From: JALENY01 sp036310185
Lineage (GTDB): Bacteria > Bacillota > Clostridia > Lachnospirales > Lachnospiraceae
Direction: 5' to 3'
Assembly (NCBI GenBank): GCA_036310185.1
Contig: JAXJSH010000070.1
Coordinates: 1-64,000, forward strand
Length of the DNA stretch: 64,000 nt
Part shown: positions 42,549 through 51,672 of the stretch, piece after piece
Layout of the letters: the number at the start of each line of letters is the position of its first letter
Numbering within the stretch: the stretch's first letter is position 1
Notes under the pieces: generated by a model
Seen by the model: the letters and a program-made list of their open reading frames with translations, nothing else
The model's database searches: none
Told to the model about the DNA's origin: nothing
Made by a program: the position numbers and the translations under genes

Positions 42549-42827
42549 ATTGAAAAGATGGTAAAAGATTCTGTAAGGAATGCGAAAACCTGAAAACAGA
42601 GAAATTTTTAATCAGAAATGCCCATACTGAAAAGCTGATAAAACTTCAGCAACGAAAAAGAACTGCAAAAAGGCTGAGAAAAATATGGCATAAAAAACAA
42701 CTTGCACCCTATAACAGAAATACTTAAAATATGAAATAGCAGAGTCCATACTCAGACAATTTATCTTTCCATCTTGTTCATGACACTCTTAGCCATAAAA
42801 AATCACACATTATAAGAGGATTACAAA
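42549..42827. other. 279-bp AT-rich intergenic region without visible feature
   Basis: No open frame with a ribosome binding site, no strong hairpin and no recognised motif. It presumably holds the nth promoter; AGAGGA before 42828 is the nth ribosome binding site. Confidence 0.5.
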
Positions 42828-43463
42828 ATGACAAAAAAACAGTTAGCTCTCCAAATTATAGAACGCTTAAAAAAAGAATATCCGGATGCCGGATGCACCC
42901 TGGATTACGATGATGCCTGGAAACTGCTGGTTAGTGTACGTTTGGCCGCTCAGTGTACCGATGCCCGTGTCAATGTGGTTGTAGAAGGCTTATACGAAAA
43001 ATACCCGGATATAAATGCGCTGGCCGAAGCAGATGTAAATGATATTGAAGCCATTGTCCGCCCTTGCGGTCTTGGACGCAGCAAAGCACGCGATATCAGT
43101 GCCTGTATGAAAATGCTTCGCGATGAGTATGGCGGAAAGGTTCCGGATGACTTCGATGCATTACTGAAACTGCCCGGTGTAGGCCGAAAAAGTGCTAACC
43201 TTATCATGGGGGATGTATTCGGAAAACCGGCTATCGTCACTGACACCCACTGCATCCGTCTCACCAACCGCATGGGACTGGTCGATGGAATCAAAGATCC
43301 AAAAAAAGTAGAGATGGCTCTTTGGAAAATCATTCCGCCAGAAGAAGGCAGCGATTTCTGCCATCGTCTGGTTTACCATGGCAGAGATGTTTGTACTGCA
43401 CGTACAAAACCTTACTGCGACAAGTGCTGCCTCAGTGATATTTGCCCCAAAACAGGTGTATAG
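42828..43463 (+). CDS. nth: endonuclease III
   Basis: A 211-residue DNA glycosylase/AP lyase removing oxidised pyrimidines. Helix-hairpin-helix LPGVGRKSAN with catalytic Lys (about 120) and Asp in TDTHCIRL (about 138). [4Fe-4S] ligands C-x6-C-x2-C-x5-C near the C-terminus (DVCTARTKPYCDKCCLSDIC). Usual length. Monocistronic with a following terminator. Confidence 0.97.
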   Translation: MTKKQLALQIIERLKKEYPDAGCTLDYDDAWKLLVSVRLAAQCTDARVNVVVEGLYEKYPDINALAEADVNDIEAIVRPCGLGRSKARDISACMKMLRDEYGGKVPDDFDALLKLPGVGRKSANLIMGDVFGKPAIVTDTHCIRLTNRMGLVDGIKDPKKVEMALWKIIPPEEGSDFCHRLVYHGRDVCTARTKPYCDKCCLSDICPKTGV

Positions 43464-43485
43464 CATCAGAATTCATTTCGTGCAC

Positions 43486-43545
43486 ACGGACAAAATCCCG
43501 GACTGATTGGACAATGAATACAAGATTTTGTCCGTATTTTCTTTT
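43486..43545 (+). terminator. terminator after nth
   Basis: ACGGACAAAATC pairs perfectly with GATTTTGTCCGT across a 26-base loop, then a T-rich run. Confidence 0.8.
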
Positions 43546-43621
43546 TTTAAATATGTTTTTGACCGTTACTTCTCATGACAGTTTTCCAGAGTATTTCCAG
43601 CAGACTGGATTCCCACATAAT

Positions 43622-43665
43622 AGAAACTGCGCTCCGGAACTTATCCGTAAGCGCAGTTTCTGTTA
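43622..43665 (-). terminator. terminator after purB
   Basis: AGAAACTGCGCT-CGGA pairs with TCCG-AGCGCAGTTTCT, followed by a T-containing tail on the minus strand. Confidence 0.75.
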
Positions 43666-43702
43666 TTTCTTATGAATTTGTATACAAGCGACAGTTTATT
43701 TA

Positions 43703-45136
43703 TTACACATTAATTTCTGCTTTCATACCAAGCAGTTCCTTATTTTCTTCCAGTACCGGAGCCACTGCGTCTCTTAAGAATACGGTTACCTGACGCGGTG
43801 CACGACCCACATATTTTTTCGGATCCATCGTCTTCTGCAGATCTTCCAGACTTAAGTTGAACGCCGGGTCAGCTGCAATCAGTTCCAGAAGGTTGTTGTC
43901 TTTTCCTTCCACTTTTACGCTGCGGCCAGCTTCCATGGACAGTTCACGGATACGTTCATGAAGTTCCTGACGGTCTCCGCCTGCTTTTACCGCATCCATC
44001 ATGATGTTTTCCGTTGCCATGAACGGAAGTTCGGACATAAGGCGTTTTTCAATAACTTTCGGATATACAACAAGACCATCTACTACATTCAGACACAGAT
44101 CCAGGATACCGTCGATAGCCAGGAATCCTTCCGGAACACTGAGACGTTTGTTTGCAGAGTCATCCAGTGTACGCTCAAACCACTGTGTTGCGGATGTGAT
44201 AGCCGGATTCAGGGCATCGATCATCACGTAACGGGACAGAGATGCGATACGCTCACTTCTCATCGGGTTTCTCTTATATGCCATGGCAGAGGAACCGATC
44301 TGGCTCTTTTCAAACGGCTCTTCCACTTCTTTTAAATGCTGAAGCAGACGAACGTCGTTGGAGAATTTGTGTGCACTTGCAGCAATACCTGCCAGTACAT
44401 TTAAAACTCTTGTATCTACTTTACGGGAATACGTCTGTCCGGAAACTGCCTGACAATGTTCAAATCCCATTTTCTTTGCGATCATCGGATCGATTTTGTC
44501 GATGGTCTCATGATCGCCGTCGAACAGCTCCAGGAAACTTGCCTGAGTACCGGTGGTACCTTTGCTTCCAAGCAGCTTCATGCCAGAAAGTACATAGTCC
44601 ACATCTTCCAGATCCATCAGGAATTCCTGCATCCACAGAGTTGCACGTTTTCCTACGGTTGTGGGCTGTGCCGGCTGGAAATGGGTAAATGCCAGTGTCG
44701 GCAGATCTTTGTATTCATCGGCAAATTTTGCCAGTTCTGCGATTACGTTAACCAGTTTTCTTTTTACCAGTTTCAGTGCTTCGGTCATAACGATGATATC
44801 GGTGTTATCACCTACATAACAGGAAGTAGCGCCAAGATGGATGATACCTTTTGCTTTCGGGCACTGTACGCCGTATGCGTATACGTGTGACATAACATCG
44901 TGACGAACTTCTTTTTCACGGACTTTTGCCACATCATAATTGATGTCATCTGCATGGGCTTTCAGTTCATCGATCTGTTCCTGCGTAATATTCAGACCAA
45001 GTTCTTTCTCAGTCTCTGCAAGGGCAATCCACAGTTTTCTCCATGTGCGGAACTTCATGTCCGGTGAAAAGATGTACTGCATTTCTTTGCTGGCATAACG
45101 CTCAGACAATGGGCTTACGTATCTGTCGGTACTCAT
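43703..45136 (-). CDS. purB: adenylosuccinate lyase
   Basis: A 477-residue member of the fumarase/aspartase superfamily catalysing two steps of purine synthesis (SAICAR to AICAR, adenylosuccinate to AMP). Signature SSAMAYKRNPMRSER near 275, HLGATSCYVGDN near 100 and the TTVGKRATLW segment. It lies 12 bp after purF and is transcribed with it. GGAGAAA precedes the ATG. Confidence 0.97.
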   Translation of the reverse strand: MSTDRYVSPLSERYASKEMQYIFSPDMKFRTWRKLWIALAETEKELGLNITQEQIDELKAHADDINYDVAKVREKEVRHDVMSHVYAYGVQCPKAKGIIHLGATSCYVGDNTDIIVMTEALKLVKRKLVNVIAELAKFADEYKDLPTLAFTHFQPAQPTTVGKRATLWMQEFLMDLEDVDYVLSGMKLLGSKGTTGTQASFLELFDGDHETIDKIDPMIAKKMGFEHCQAVSGQTYSRKVDTRVLNVLAGIAASAHKFSNDVRLLQHLKEVEEPFEKSQIGSSAMAYKRNPMRSERIASLSRYVMIDALNPAITSATQWFERTLDDSANKRLSVPEGFLAIDGILDLCLNVVDGLVVYPKVIEKRLMSELPFMATENIMMDAVKAGGDRQELHERIRELSMEAGRSVKVEGKDNNLLELIAADPAFNLSLEDLQKTMDPKKYVGRAPRQVTVFLRDAVAPVLEENKELLGMKAEINV

Positions 45137-45148
45137 AATATTTCTCCT

Positions 45149-46591
45149 CTATTTCTCATATTCTCCACGGATATCCTCTGTCGGAGGCTCCATGGGGTAT
45201 TTCCCTGTAAAACATCCCATACAAATGGGCAGACCTTTGGAGAGTTCCTTCAGTCTCTCCACTCTCAGATAACCAAGGCTGTCCGCCCCGATGATCTGAC
45301 GTATTTCTTCTAAAGAGCGGTTGTAAGCAATCAGCTGTTCCCGCTCCGGCACATCCGTGCCAAAATAGCATGGCCATAAGAACGGCGGAGAGCTGACTCT
45401 CATATGCACTTCTTTTGCGCCTGCTTTTTTTAACATGGTGACAATACGGTCACTGGTGGTACCCCGCACGATGGAATCGTCGATCATGATCACACGTTTT
45501 CCCTCCACGGCTTCCCGTAAAACATTCAATTTCACATTCACGCTGGATTCGCGGCTGCTCTGTTTCGGTTTGATAAATGTCCTTCCCACATAACCGTTTT
45601 TCACAAAAGCGGTTCCATAAGGAATCCCTGACTCCAGAGAATAGCCCAGTGCTGCAGCATTACCGGATTCCGGCACACCGACTACAATATCTGCCTCCAC
45701 AGGTGAATCCTGTGCAAGGAAACGGCCCGCCTGAATACGGGAACCATACACACTGACACCGTCAATATGACTGTCCGGTCTTGCAAAATAAATATACTCA
45801 AAAATGCAGCGGCCATGTTTTTCTTCCGGAATACAATGGCTCTTATCTGAAACAATGCCGTCCTTTGTGATCGTTACGATTTCGCCCGGTTCCACATCGC
45901 GGACAAATTCCGCTCCGATTGTATCAAGTGCACATGTTTCGCTGGTCAAAACATAAGCATTGTCCCTTTTTCCGATGCAAAGCGGCTTAAAACCATAAGG
46001 ATCTCTGACACCGATCAGCTTTCTCGGTGACATAACAATCAGAGAAAAAGCCCCTTTCATCTTATCCATGGCTCTTCCTACTGCCTCTTCGACCGTTTTT
46101 GCATTCACACGCTCTCTGGCAATATGATAGGCAATTACTTCCGAATCGATCGTCGTCTGGAAAATTGCGCCTCCATATTCCAGCTCTCTGCGCAGCTCCG
46201 GTGTATTGATCAGATTGCCGTTGTGCGCCAGTGCAAGGGTACCTTTGATATAATTCAGGACCAGGGGCTGTGCATTCTCACGGGAACTTGCACCAGCTGT
46301 GGAATACCGCACGTGCCCCACACCAATATCACCTTTCAGTTTTTCCAGAATCTCACCATCAAATACTTCATTGACCAGGCCCATCCCTTTATGAGAGCTG
46401 ACCCTGCCTTTCGGACCATCCGTCTCACTGACCGCAATACCGCAGCTCTCCTGACCGCGATGCTGCAGCGCAAAAAGTCCGTAATAAATACTGGGCGCGA
46501 TGTTGTTTCCATCCAGATCATAAATACCGAATACACCACACTCTTCTCCAAGCTTGTCCGTTACTTCCATCTGTTCGTGAATGTTATTCAT
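45149..46591 (-). CDS. purF: amidophosphoribosyltransferase
   Basis: A 480-residue enzyme of the first committed step of purine synthesis, PRPP plus glutamine to phosphoribosylamine. The class II glutaminase nucleophile is C19 (EECGVFG), exposed by removal of an 18-residue propeptide. FeS-type cysteines lie in CIFEYIYF and near CMGCFTGKYP. The PRPP loop is MIDDSIVRGTT. AAAGGAT lies about ten bases before the ATG. First gene of purF-purB. A repeat element lies 50 bp upstream. Confidence 0.97.
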   Translation of the reverse strand: MNNIHEQMEVTDKLGEECGVFGIYDLDGNNIAPSIYYGLFALQHRGQESCGIAVSETDGPKGRVSSHKGMGLVNEVFDGEILEKLKGDIGVGHVRYSTAGASSRENAQPLVLNYIKGTLALAHNGNLINTPELRRELEYGGAIFQTTIDSEVIAYHIARERVNAKTVEEAVGRAMDKMKGAFSLIVMSPRKLIGVRDPYGFKPLCIGKRDNAYVLTSETCALDTIGAEFVRDVEPGEIVTITKDGIVSDKSHCIPEEKHGRCIFEYIYFARPDSHIDGVSVYGSRIQAGRFLAQDSPVEADIVVGVPESGNAAALGYSLESGIPYGTAFVKNGYVGRTFIKPKQSSRESSVNVKLNVLREAVEGKRVIMIDDSIVRGTTSDRIVTMLKKAGAKEVHMRVSSPPFLWPCYFGTDVPEREQLIAYNRSLEEIRQIIGADSLGYLRVERLKELSKGLPICMGCFTGKYPMEPPTEDIRGEYEK

Positions 46592-46639
46592 GGATTTTAA
46601 TCCTTTCCTAAGTCATAACCTTATGTTGTCAATATTAAA

Positions 46640-46722
46640 ATGATGTTGGGGTCAAAAGGTGTTTTGCCCCCTTGATACCTACGGATTACTCCGCATTTTA
46701 TGCTCTCGTAATTCTGGTATCT
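46640..46722. repeat. MITE-like element, internally deleted copy
   Basis: Starts ATGATGTTGGGGTCAAAAGG, continues CTTGATACCTACGGATTACT as in the copy at 55307, then jumps from CGTAATTC directly to the terminal TGGTATC. The 3' inverted repeat is thus cut short. Confidence 0.7.
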
Positions 46723-46953
46723 TAAAATGTATAAATGGAACCAGATTTTACTTTCTGCTCTGTCCGTCCGTAAAATATGTTAGAAAAATAAAAAGAAAGT
46801 AAAATCGCAACTTTAATATACACCAATCTATAAAATCTTACAATAGTTGAAACTGTCAAAAAATGATTTTCATTCCAACTGCATTTCAAGCCATTTGCAA
46901 TATACATGCGGATCCCGCTTTTTTAAAAAGCCCCGTTTTTCAACTATTTTCTG
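46723..46953. other. AT-rich region between purF and the amino acid transporter
   Basis: No gene with a ribosome binding site is seen. A minus-strand open frame (46722-46907) has no ribosome binding site or family resemblance. The purF promoter should lie in or near this region, but I see no clear pair of boxes. Confidence 0.4.
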
Positions 46954-46982
46954 TTGACTTTAGTCTGCTAAATTGTTAATAT
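46954..46982 (+). promoter_or_regulatory. promoter of the amino acid ABC transporter
   Basis: TTGACT (46954-46959), 17-bp spacer, TAATAT (46977-46982). Confidence 0.7.
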
Positions 46983-47027
46983 TGTAGCGTGACTGAAAAT
47001 CAATATAAAAGGTTAGGAGAAAAGTAT

Positions 47028-47858
47028 ATGAAAAAGATTATTGCAATGCTGTTGACAGCAACTATGGTACTGTCTCTGGCAGCCTGCGGATCCAAAAAGG
47101 AATCTGCTGATACTTCCGCAAAAACAACAGAGGATGCAGAAGCATCCGAAAGTGATATCGATTACGTAAAAGACAAAGGTGTTCTTGTTGTAGGTATCAC
47201 AAACTTCGCTCCGATGGATTATAAAGAAGAAGGAAGCGATGAATGGGTCGGTTTCGACGCTGATATGGCAAAAGCTTTTGCCGAATCACTTGGCGTTGAA
47301 GTAGAATTCGTAGAAATCGACTGGGACAACAAAATCATGGAACTGGATGGAAAGACCATCGACTGCGTATGGAACGGCATGACACTGACGGACGAAGTTA
47401 CAAGCGCAATGGACTGCTCCAATGCATACTGCAAAAACGCTCAGGTCGTTGTTGTAAATGCAGATGCTGCAGATCAGTATCAGGATGTGGACAGTCTGAA
47501 AGATCTGGCATTTGCAGTTGAAACAGGCAGTGCCGGCGAGGCAGAAGTAGATGCACTGGGACTGAGCTACACACCGGTTGCTTCCCAGGCTGACGCTCTG
47601 ATGGAAGTTTCCGCAAAAACATCTGATGCTGCTGTGATCGATCTTCTGATGGCTGCTGCCATGATCGGTGAAGGAACCAGCTACGAAGATCTGACTCACA
47701 CCGTTGAGCTGAACAGCGAAGAATACGGTGTAGGTTTCCGTAAGGGTTCTGATCTTGTCAACGCACTGAACGATTTCTTCGCAGATGCTTACGCAGACGG
47801 AAGCATGATGGAATGTGCTGAAAAATACGGTGTACAGGACGCTGTTCTGGCACAGTAA
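47028..47858 (+). CDS. amino acid ABC transporter substrate-binding lipoprotein
   Basis: A 276-residue family 3 solute-binding protein. Lipobox SLAACG at 17-22, an acidic linker, then two lobes: GVLVVGITNFAPMDYKEEG start, VGFDADMAKAFAESLGVEVE, WNGMTLTDE, and FAVETGSAGEAEVDAL. The fold binds polar amino acids outside the cell; which one is not evident. AGGAGAAA precedes the ATG at 47028. First gene of an SBP-permease-ATPase operon, with a partial terminator after it. Confidence 0.95.
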   Translation: MKKIIAMLLTATMVLSLAACGSKKESADTSAKTTEDAEASESDIDYVKDKGVLVVGITNFAPMDYKEEGSDEWVGFDADMAKAFAESLGVEVEFVEIDWDNKIMELDGKTIDCVWNGMTLTDEVTSAMDCSNAYCKNAQVVVVNADAADQYQDVDSLKDLAFAVETGSAGEAEVDALGLSYTPVASQADALMEVSAKTSDAAVIDLLMAAAMIGEGTSYEDLTHTVELNSEEYGVGFRKGSDLVNALNDFFADAYADGSMMECAEKYGVQDAVLAQ

Positions 47859-47884
47859 GATTTTATACAACTTACGCTGAATTT

Positions 47885-47913
47885 AGAGGGCGGTTTCTCC
47901 GCTCTCTATTTTT
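47885..47913 (+). terminator. intercistronic hairpin after the binding-protein gene
   Basis: AGAGGGCGG pairs with CCGCTCTCT (one G-T pair), followed by ATTTTT. It probably ends part of the transcripts, giving more binding protein than membrane components. Confidence 0.7.
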
Positions 47914-48006
47914 GCCATATAGGAATCTTCCGCTGTTTTGCAAACGGCAGAAACCCGATTCCTTAAAAAAAAGATTCATTTTTATAATAGAAAGCAGGAT
48001 TTTCCT

Positions 48007-48693
48007 ATGGAACTGATTATGGAACAACTGCCGATCGTCATCAAATCACTGAACATCGGCTTTTTACAGACATTAAAATTGTTTTTTATAACACTGATCG
48101 GTGCTATCCCGTTCGGTCTGATCATCTGTCTGGGCTCTATGTCAAAATTTAAGCCCTTAAGTTATCTTTGCAAACTGGTTGTCTGGATCGTCCGCGGTAC
48201 ACCGCTTATGATCCAGCTGCTGATCATCTACTATTTTCCGGGCCTTGTTCTGGACAACCCGATCTGGGGAAGCGGGGAAACCGGACGTTTTATGGCCGCA
48301 TCCGTATCCTTTATTTTAAATTATGCATGCTATTTTTCTGAAATTTACCGCGGCGGGATTCAAAGCGTTCCGGCTGGCCAGGAAGAAGCCGGTCTGGTAC
48401 TTGGCATGACCAGGACGCAGATTTTCTTCAAAGTCAAGCTGCTTCAGATGGTAAAACGTATCGTTCCGCCAATGTCAAATGAGATCATTACACTGGTAAA
48501 AGATACCTCTCTTGCCCGCATCATTGCCCTTCAGGAGATCATCTGGGCCGGACAGGCCTTTATGAAAGGTTCTCAGGGTATTTCCGGCGCCATCTGGCCG
48601 CTGTTCTTTACCGCTGTGTACTACCTGATCTTCAACGGTGTTCTGACCGTTTTACTTGGACGTTTCGAGAAAAAACTGGATTATTTCCGATAG
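48007..48693 (+). CDS. amino acid ABC transporter permease
   Basis: A 228-residue HisM/GlnP-type permease with about five transmembrane helices. The EAA loop GGIQSVPAGQEEAGLVLGMT contacts the ATPase. WIVRGTPLMIQLLI is the family's conserved RGTP segment. The ATG at 48007 follows AGCAGGA; earlier in-frame codons lack a ribosome binding site. It acts as a homodimer in such three-gene systems. Confidence 0.95.
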   Translation: MELIMEQLPIVIKSLNIGFLQTLKLFFITLIGAIPFGLIICLGSMSKFKPLSYLCKLVVWIVRGTPLMIQLLIIYYFPGLVLDNPIWGSGETGRFMAASVSFILNYACYFSEIYRGGIQSVPAGQEEAGLVLGMTRTQIFFKVKLLQMVKRIVPPMSNEIITLVKDTSLARIIALQEIIWAGQAFMKGSQGISGAIWPLFFTAVYYLIFNGVLTVLLGRFEKKLDYFR

Positions 48694-48702
48694 GAGGATG
48701 AC

Positions 48703-49488
48703 ATGTCAATCTTAGAAGTAAAACATATTTGTAAATCTTTTAATAAAACCGAAGTTTTAAAAGATATCAGCTTTTCGCTGGAAAAAGGACAGGTTGTTTC
48801 CATCATCGGTTCTTCCGGAAGCGGAAAAACAACCCTGCTGCGCTGCCTGAATTTTCTGGAGCACCCGGATCAGGGTATCATCCGGGTAAATGGCGAAACT
48901 CTGTTTGATTCCAACGATTCCGCCACCCAGCAGGAAGCCGCAATCCGCAAAAAAAGACTGCACTTTGGGCTGGTATTTCAGTCCTTTAACCTGTTTCCCC
49001 AGTACACCGCCCTTCAGAATGTCATGCTGGCAAGGGAACTTCTTGCAAAAGAACAGCCGGATTACAAAGCAAGAAAAAAAGAGATCCACGAAGAAATCCG
49101 CGTACAGGCAGAAGGACTCTTAAAACAGATGGGCCTTGAAAACCGTATGAACAATTATCCGCATCAGCTCTCCGGCGGACAGTGCCAGCGTGTGGCCATT
49201 GCCCGCGCCCTTGCCCTTCAGCCGGATATCCTCTGTTTCGATGAGCCGACCTCTGCACTGGATCCGGAACTGACTGGCGAAGTTCTGAAGGTTATTAAAG
49301 AACTGGCCGATAACAACACGACCATGATTATCGTAACCCACGAGATGGCATTTGCCCGGGACGTGGCAAACCATGTGATCTTTATGGACGAAGGCGTCAT
49401 CTGTGAACAGGGTGATCCACGGGAAGTATTTGAAAATCCCAAAGAAGAACGAACCAGACAGTTCCTTTCAAGATTCACACAGGGTTAA
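48703..49488 (+). CDS. amino acid ABC transporter ATP-binding protein
   Basis: A 261-residue GlnQ/HisP-type ATPase. Walker A GSSGSGKTT (36-44), Q loop FQSFNLFPQYT, signature LSGGQCQR (Cys in place of the usual Gln), Walker B ILCFDEPTSALD, H loop IVTHEM. It lies 9 bp after the permease with AGGAGG. A slightly longer insert (RELLAKEQPDYKARKKEIHE) precedes the helical domain. Confidence 0.96.
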   Translation: MSILEVKHICKSFNKTEVLKDISFSLEKGQVVSIIGSSGSGKTTLLRCLNFLEHPDQGIIRVNGETLFDSNDSATQQEAAIRKKRLHFGLVFQSFNLFPQYTALQNVMLARELLAKEQPDYKARKKEIHEEIRVQAEGLLKQMGLENRMNNYPHQLSGGQCQRVAIARALALQPDILCFDEPTSALDPELTGEVLKVIKELADNNTTMIIVTHEMAFARDVANHVIFMDEGVICEQGDPREVFENPKEERTRQFLSRFTQG

Positions 49489-49506
49489 TAAACAACAACA
49501 GGCAAC

Positions 49507-49549
49507 AAAAAGCGCAGCTTCCCGTTCATTCGAAAAGCTGCGCTTTTTA
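49507..49549 (+). terminator. terminator of the amino acid transporter operon
   Basis: AAAAAGCGCAGCTT pairs with AAGCTGCGCTTTTT. Confidence 0.9.
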
Positions 49550-49605
49550 CTTCCTGCTTATTTTCTATTGAACCAGATCTTTGAACACGATTTTTCTGTG
49601 TTCTC

Positions 49606-50394
49606 TCAAAGGCCGGTACTGTTATGATATTCTCTGGTCAGTTTTTCCAGGAATGCATCATAGTCCTCTTTTTCATCCCCATCTTTTCTGGGCACACTGC
49701 TGCGAACATTCTGCACACGATCCACAATCTCCTGCTCCATTTTCTGATCACCGCCCATTCTTCTCACTTCCTGACGATATTTTTCATAAGGTCTGGTCAG
49801 ATAATATGCCGTCAGATAATCCGTCTTCATATTTTCTCCCGGAAGACTGTCGCAGGCGACCCGGAAACATTCCAGTGCTTCCTCGTACTGGAACATGCGC
49901 ATATGTGCACATCCCATGTTGTGATAAATCTCACCGGTGAACTGCCGTCCCAGCTTATCCTCATGGGCTCTGGAAAGCGCATTTTTATACACCCGGATTC
50001 CATTAATGTATTTCTTATTTTCGATCAGATAATCGCCCTTCAGTTTCTGACGGACCACCTCTGGTTCATGATCCAGTCTCTGCAGCTTCTGATTCAGTTC
50101 CTTCAGCTCATCATGTGTCAGGTAATGAATCTCACGAAAAATCGGAAGCAGAAAATCAATCAGCGCCCCGCCGCCGTCCAGCACCCGATACAGACGCATA
50201 TACAGCTGTCTGAGCCCCAGTTCTTCCCGAATCCAGTCACACAGTGCCTCATTGATAATCGTTTCATCCAGCAGATAAACATTGTGCTGCAGATAGTAGC
50301 AGAGTTCCTCCAGTGAATAGATATTGGTACTGATATTTTCAATATAGTATGGCCGCTGAGCCATTTTTGTCTGACATAGTCTGTAACCGCTCAT
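49606..50394 (-). CDS. TPR-containing protein of the DUF5716/DUF5717 cluster
   Basis: A 262-residue helical protein. The N-terminal part (1-110: YIENISTNIYSLEELCYYLQ) has no match known to me. Residues about 115-190 look like two tetratricopeptide repeats (GDYLIENKKYINGIRVYKNA, GEIYHNMGCAHMRMFQYEEA, LECFRVACDSL). The C-terminus is charged. No membrane segment. It lies 9 bp after the DUF5716 gene, GGAGGG at four bases from the ATG. The TPR units suggest it bridges proteins, perhaps as a co-factor of the Hsp70-like DUF5716 protein. This role is inference. Confidence 0.75.
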   Translation of the reverse strand: MSGYRLCQTKMAQRPYYIENISTNIYSLEELCYYLQHNVYLLDETIINEALCDWIREELGLRQLYMRLYRVLDGGGALIDFLLPIFREIHYLTHDELKELNQKLQRLDHEPEVVRQKLKGDYLIENKKYINGIRVYKNALSRAHEDKLGRQFTGEIYHNMGCAHMRMFQYEEALECFRVACDSLPGENMKTDYLTAYYLTRPYEKYRQEVRRMGGDQKMEQEIVDRVQNVRSSVPRKDGDEKEDYDAFLEKLTREYHNSTGL

Positions 50395-50403
50395 AATGCC
50401 CTC

Positions 50404-51651
50404 CTAAAGTTCCATTGTTTCCTGCCACTGCAGACCGGATGACGGAAACAGCTCGCCAAATCCCATATCTTTTACCCGGATCACACAGCGATCCGGTGCT
50501 TCACACTGAACCTCCATATGCAGTCTGGTGGTCCGGTTTGGCCGTTTCGGCAGATCCGGAAGGGCCATTCCATACCCTTTGCGCTCACCGCCCTCCATGG
50601 GACTGAGCAGAAAAACCAGTTCCTCCGCATCATCCAGTATAAAGTCGCACTCCTGATAGGACTCATACCAGTTTACCCCTGCGGCAACCAGCGGATAATA
50701 CACTTTCAGTCCCTGGGAAATCATTTCCATCCCCACATTGGAGCGAACCAGATCTTTTCCCATATACAAAAAGTCCTTCAGCCTTTTCTCTTCCGCCTTT
50801 TCTTTCGCGCCGTAGCAGGCCCCTTTTACATACAGATTGTTTCCGTAAAATACATGCTTTCGGCTCCGCGTCAGTAGCGACAGGGATTTTTCCGCCCAGT
50901 CCTTGTGAAATTCCTCACCGATCAGGAAAATACCTGAAAATATGTCTTCTCCCATGGTCCGGACGATGATGCCGTAAAAATCCATATCCCACTGTTCCGG
51001 CATCTCCGACAATGGGAAATCCTGAGGAATCGTCAGATTCACTTTTGCCGGCCTCGTCTTACGATCAATGTTCATTTCCTGGTAGGTTACCATATTATCA
51101 TGAAAGTCATACAAAGCCACTTTTCGCATCCAGACTTCCGGCTTCTGATACATGGTATAATAGAAAAAACTCTCGTCATAATCCTGAATATGACAAACTT
51201 CCTTTGCAAATCCCATATGTGAAAAAGCCATTCGGATATTTTCCACAAACACTTTCGACAGCTGCTTGCAGGTTATCATAACGCTGCTGATGCACTTCGC
51301 CAGATCCTGCACACCCAGCAGCCGCATGGTCTCTTTGAAAAAAACTGCCATCAGCTCCCATGGCTCCATGATTTTCCGGTCAACGATCCTGGTGTCCTTC
51401 CCCTGCCACAGTTCATACAGATTTTCCACCAGAATCCCGCCCGGCTGACTTCCAAAATATTCCGCCTCCACACCAAAATGCCATTCTTCTTTTCCAGCTA
51501 TTTTGCACAGTGTGGTCGGAAATTCATAGAGGCTGCTGCCTACCTTTGTGGAAAGCGAGACCGGTTCCTGGCTTTTTCGATCATAATAACAAATCTGTGA
51601 TTTTTCCGGATCCAGCTGGAATCCGATTATAATATTGCGAATTTCATTCAT
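50404..51651 (-). CDS. DUF5716 family protein, actin/Hsp70-like fold suspected
   Basis: A 415-residue soluble protein I place in DUF5716, a Lachnospiraceae family without known function. The start, IIIGFQLDPEKSQICYYDRK, then EFPTTLCKI and WHFGVEAEYFG, follows the layout of Hsp70/actin ATPases: a phosphate-1 strand, a P-T motif and a G-x-E-A segment. A second lobe-like start is MRKVALYDFHDNMVTYQEM (phosphate-2 position). The usual Asp-x-Gly-T signature is not preserved, so nucleotide binding may be altered or lost. The C-terminal 90 residues could be beta-rich and substrate-binding. GGAGG precedes the ATG; 21 bp separate it from DUF5717. Confidence 0.75.
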   Translation of the reverse strand: MNEIRNIIIGFQLDPEKSQICYYDRKSQEPVSLSTKVGSSLYEFPTTLCKIAGKEEWHFGVEAEYFGSQPGGILVENLYELWQGKDTRIVDRKIMEPWELMAVFFKETMRLLGVQDLAKCISSVMITCKQLSKVFVENIRMAFSHMGFAKEVCHIQDYDESFFYYTMYQKPEVWMRKVALYDFHDNMVTYQEMNIDRKTRPAKVNLTIPQDFPLSEMPEQWDMDFYGIIVRTMGEDIFSGIFLIGEEFHKDWAEKSLSLLTRSRKHVFYGNNLYVKGACYGAKEKAEEKRLKDFLYMGKDLVRSNVGMEMISQGLKVYYPLVAAGVNWYESYQECDFILDDAEELVFLLSPMEGGERKGYGMALPDLPKRPNRTTRLHMEVQCEAPDRCVIRVKDMGFGELFPSSGLQWQETMEL

Positions 51652-51672
51652 TGCTCTGCCTCCGTTGCCCGT

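Noticed and set aside
46722..46907. 61-codon open frame on the minus strand between purF and the transporter
   Set aside because: No ribosome binding site, AT-rich, no recognisable domain; it overlaps the end of a repeat element.
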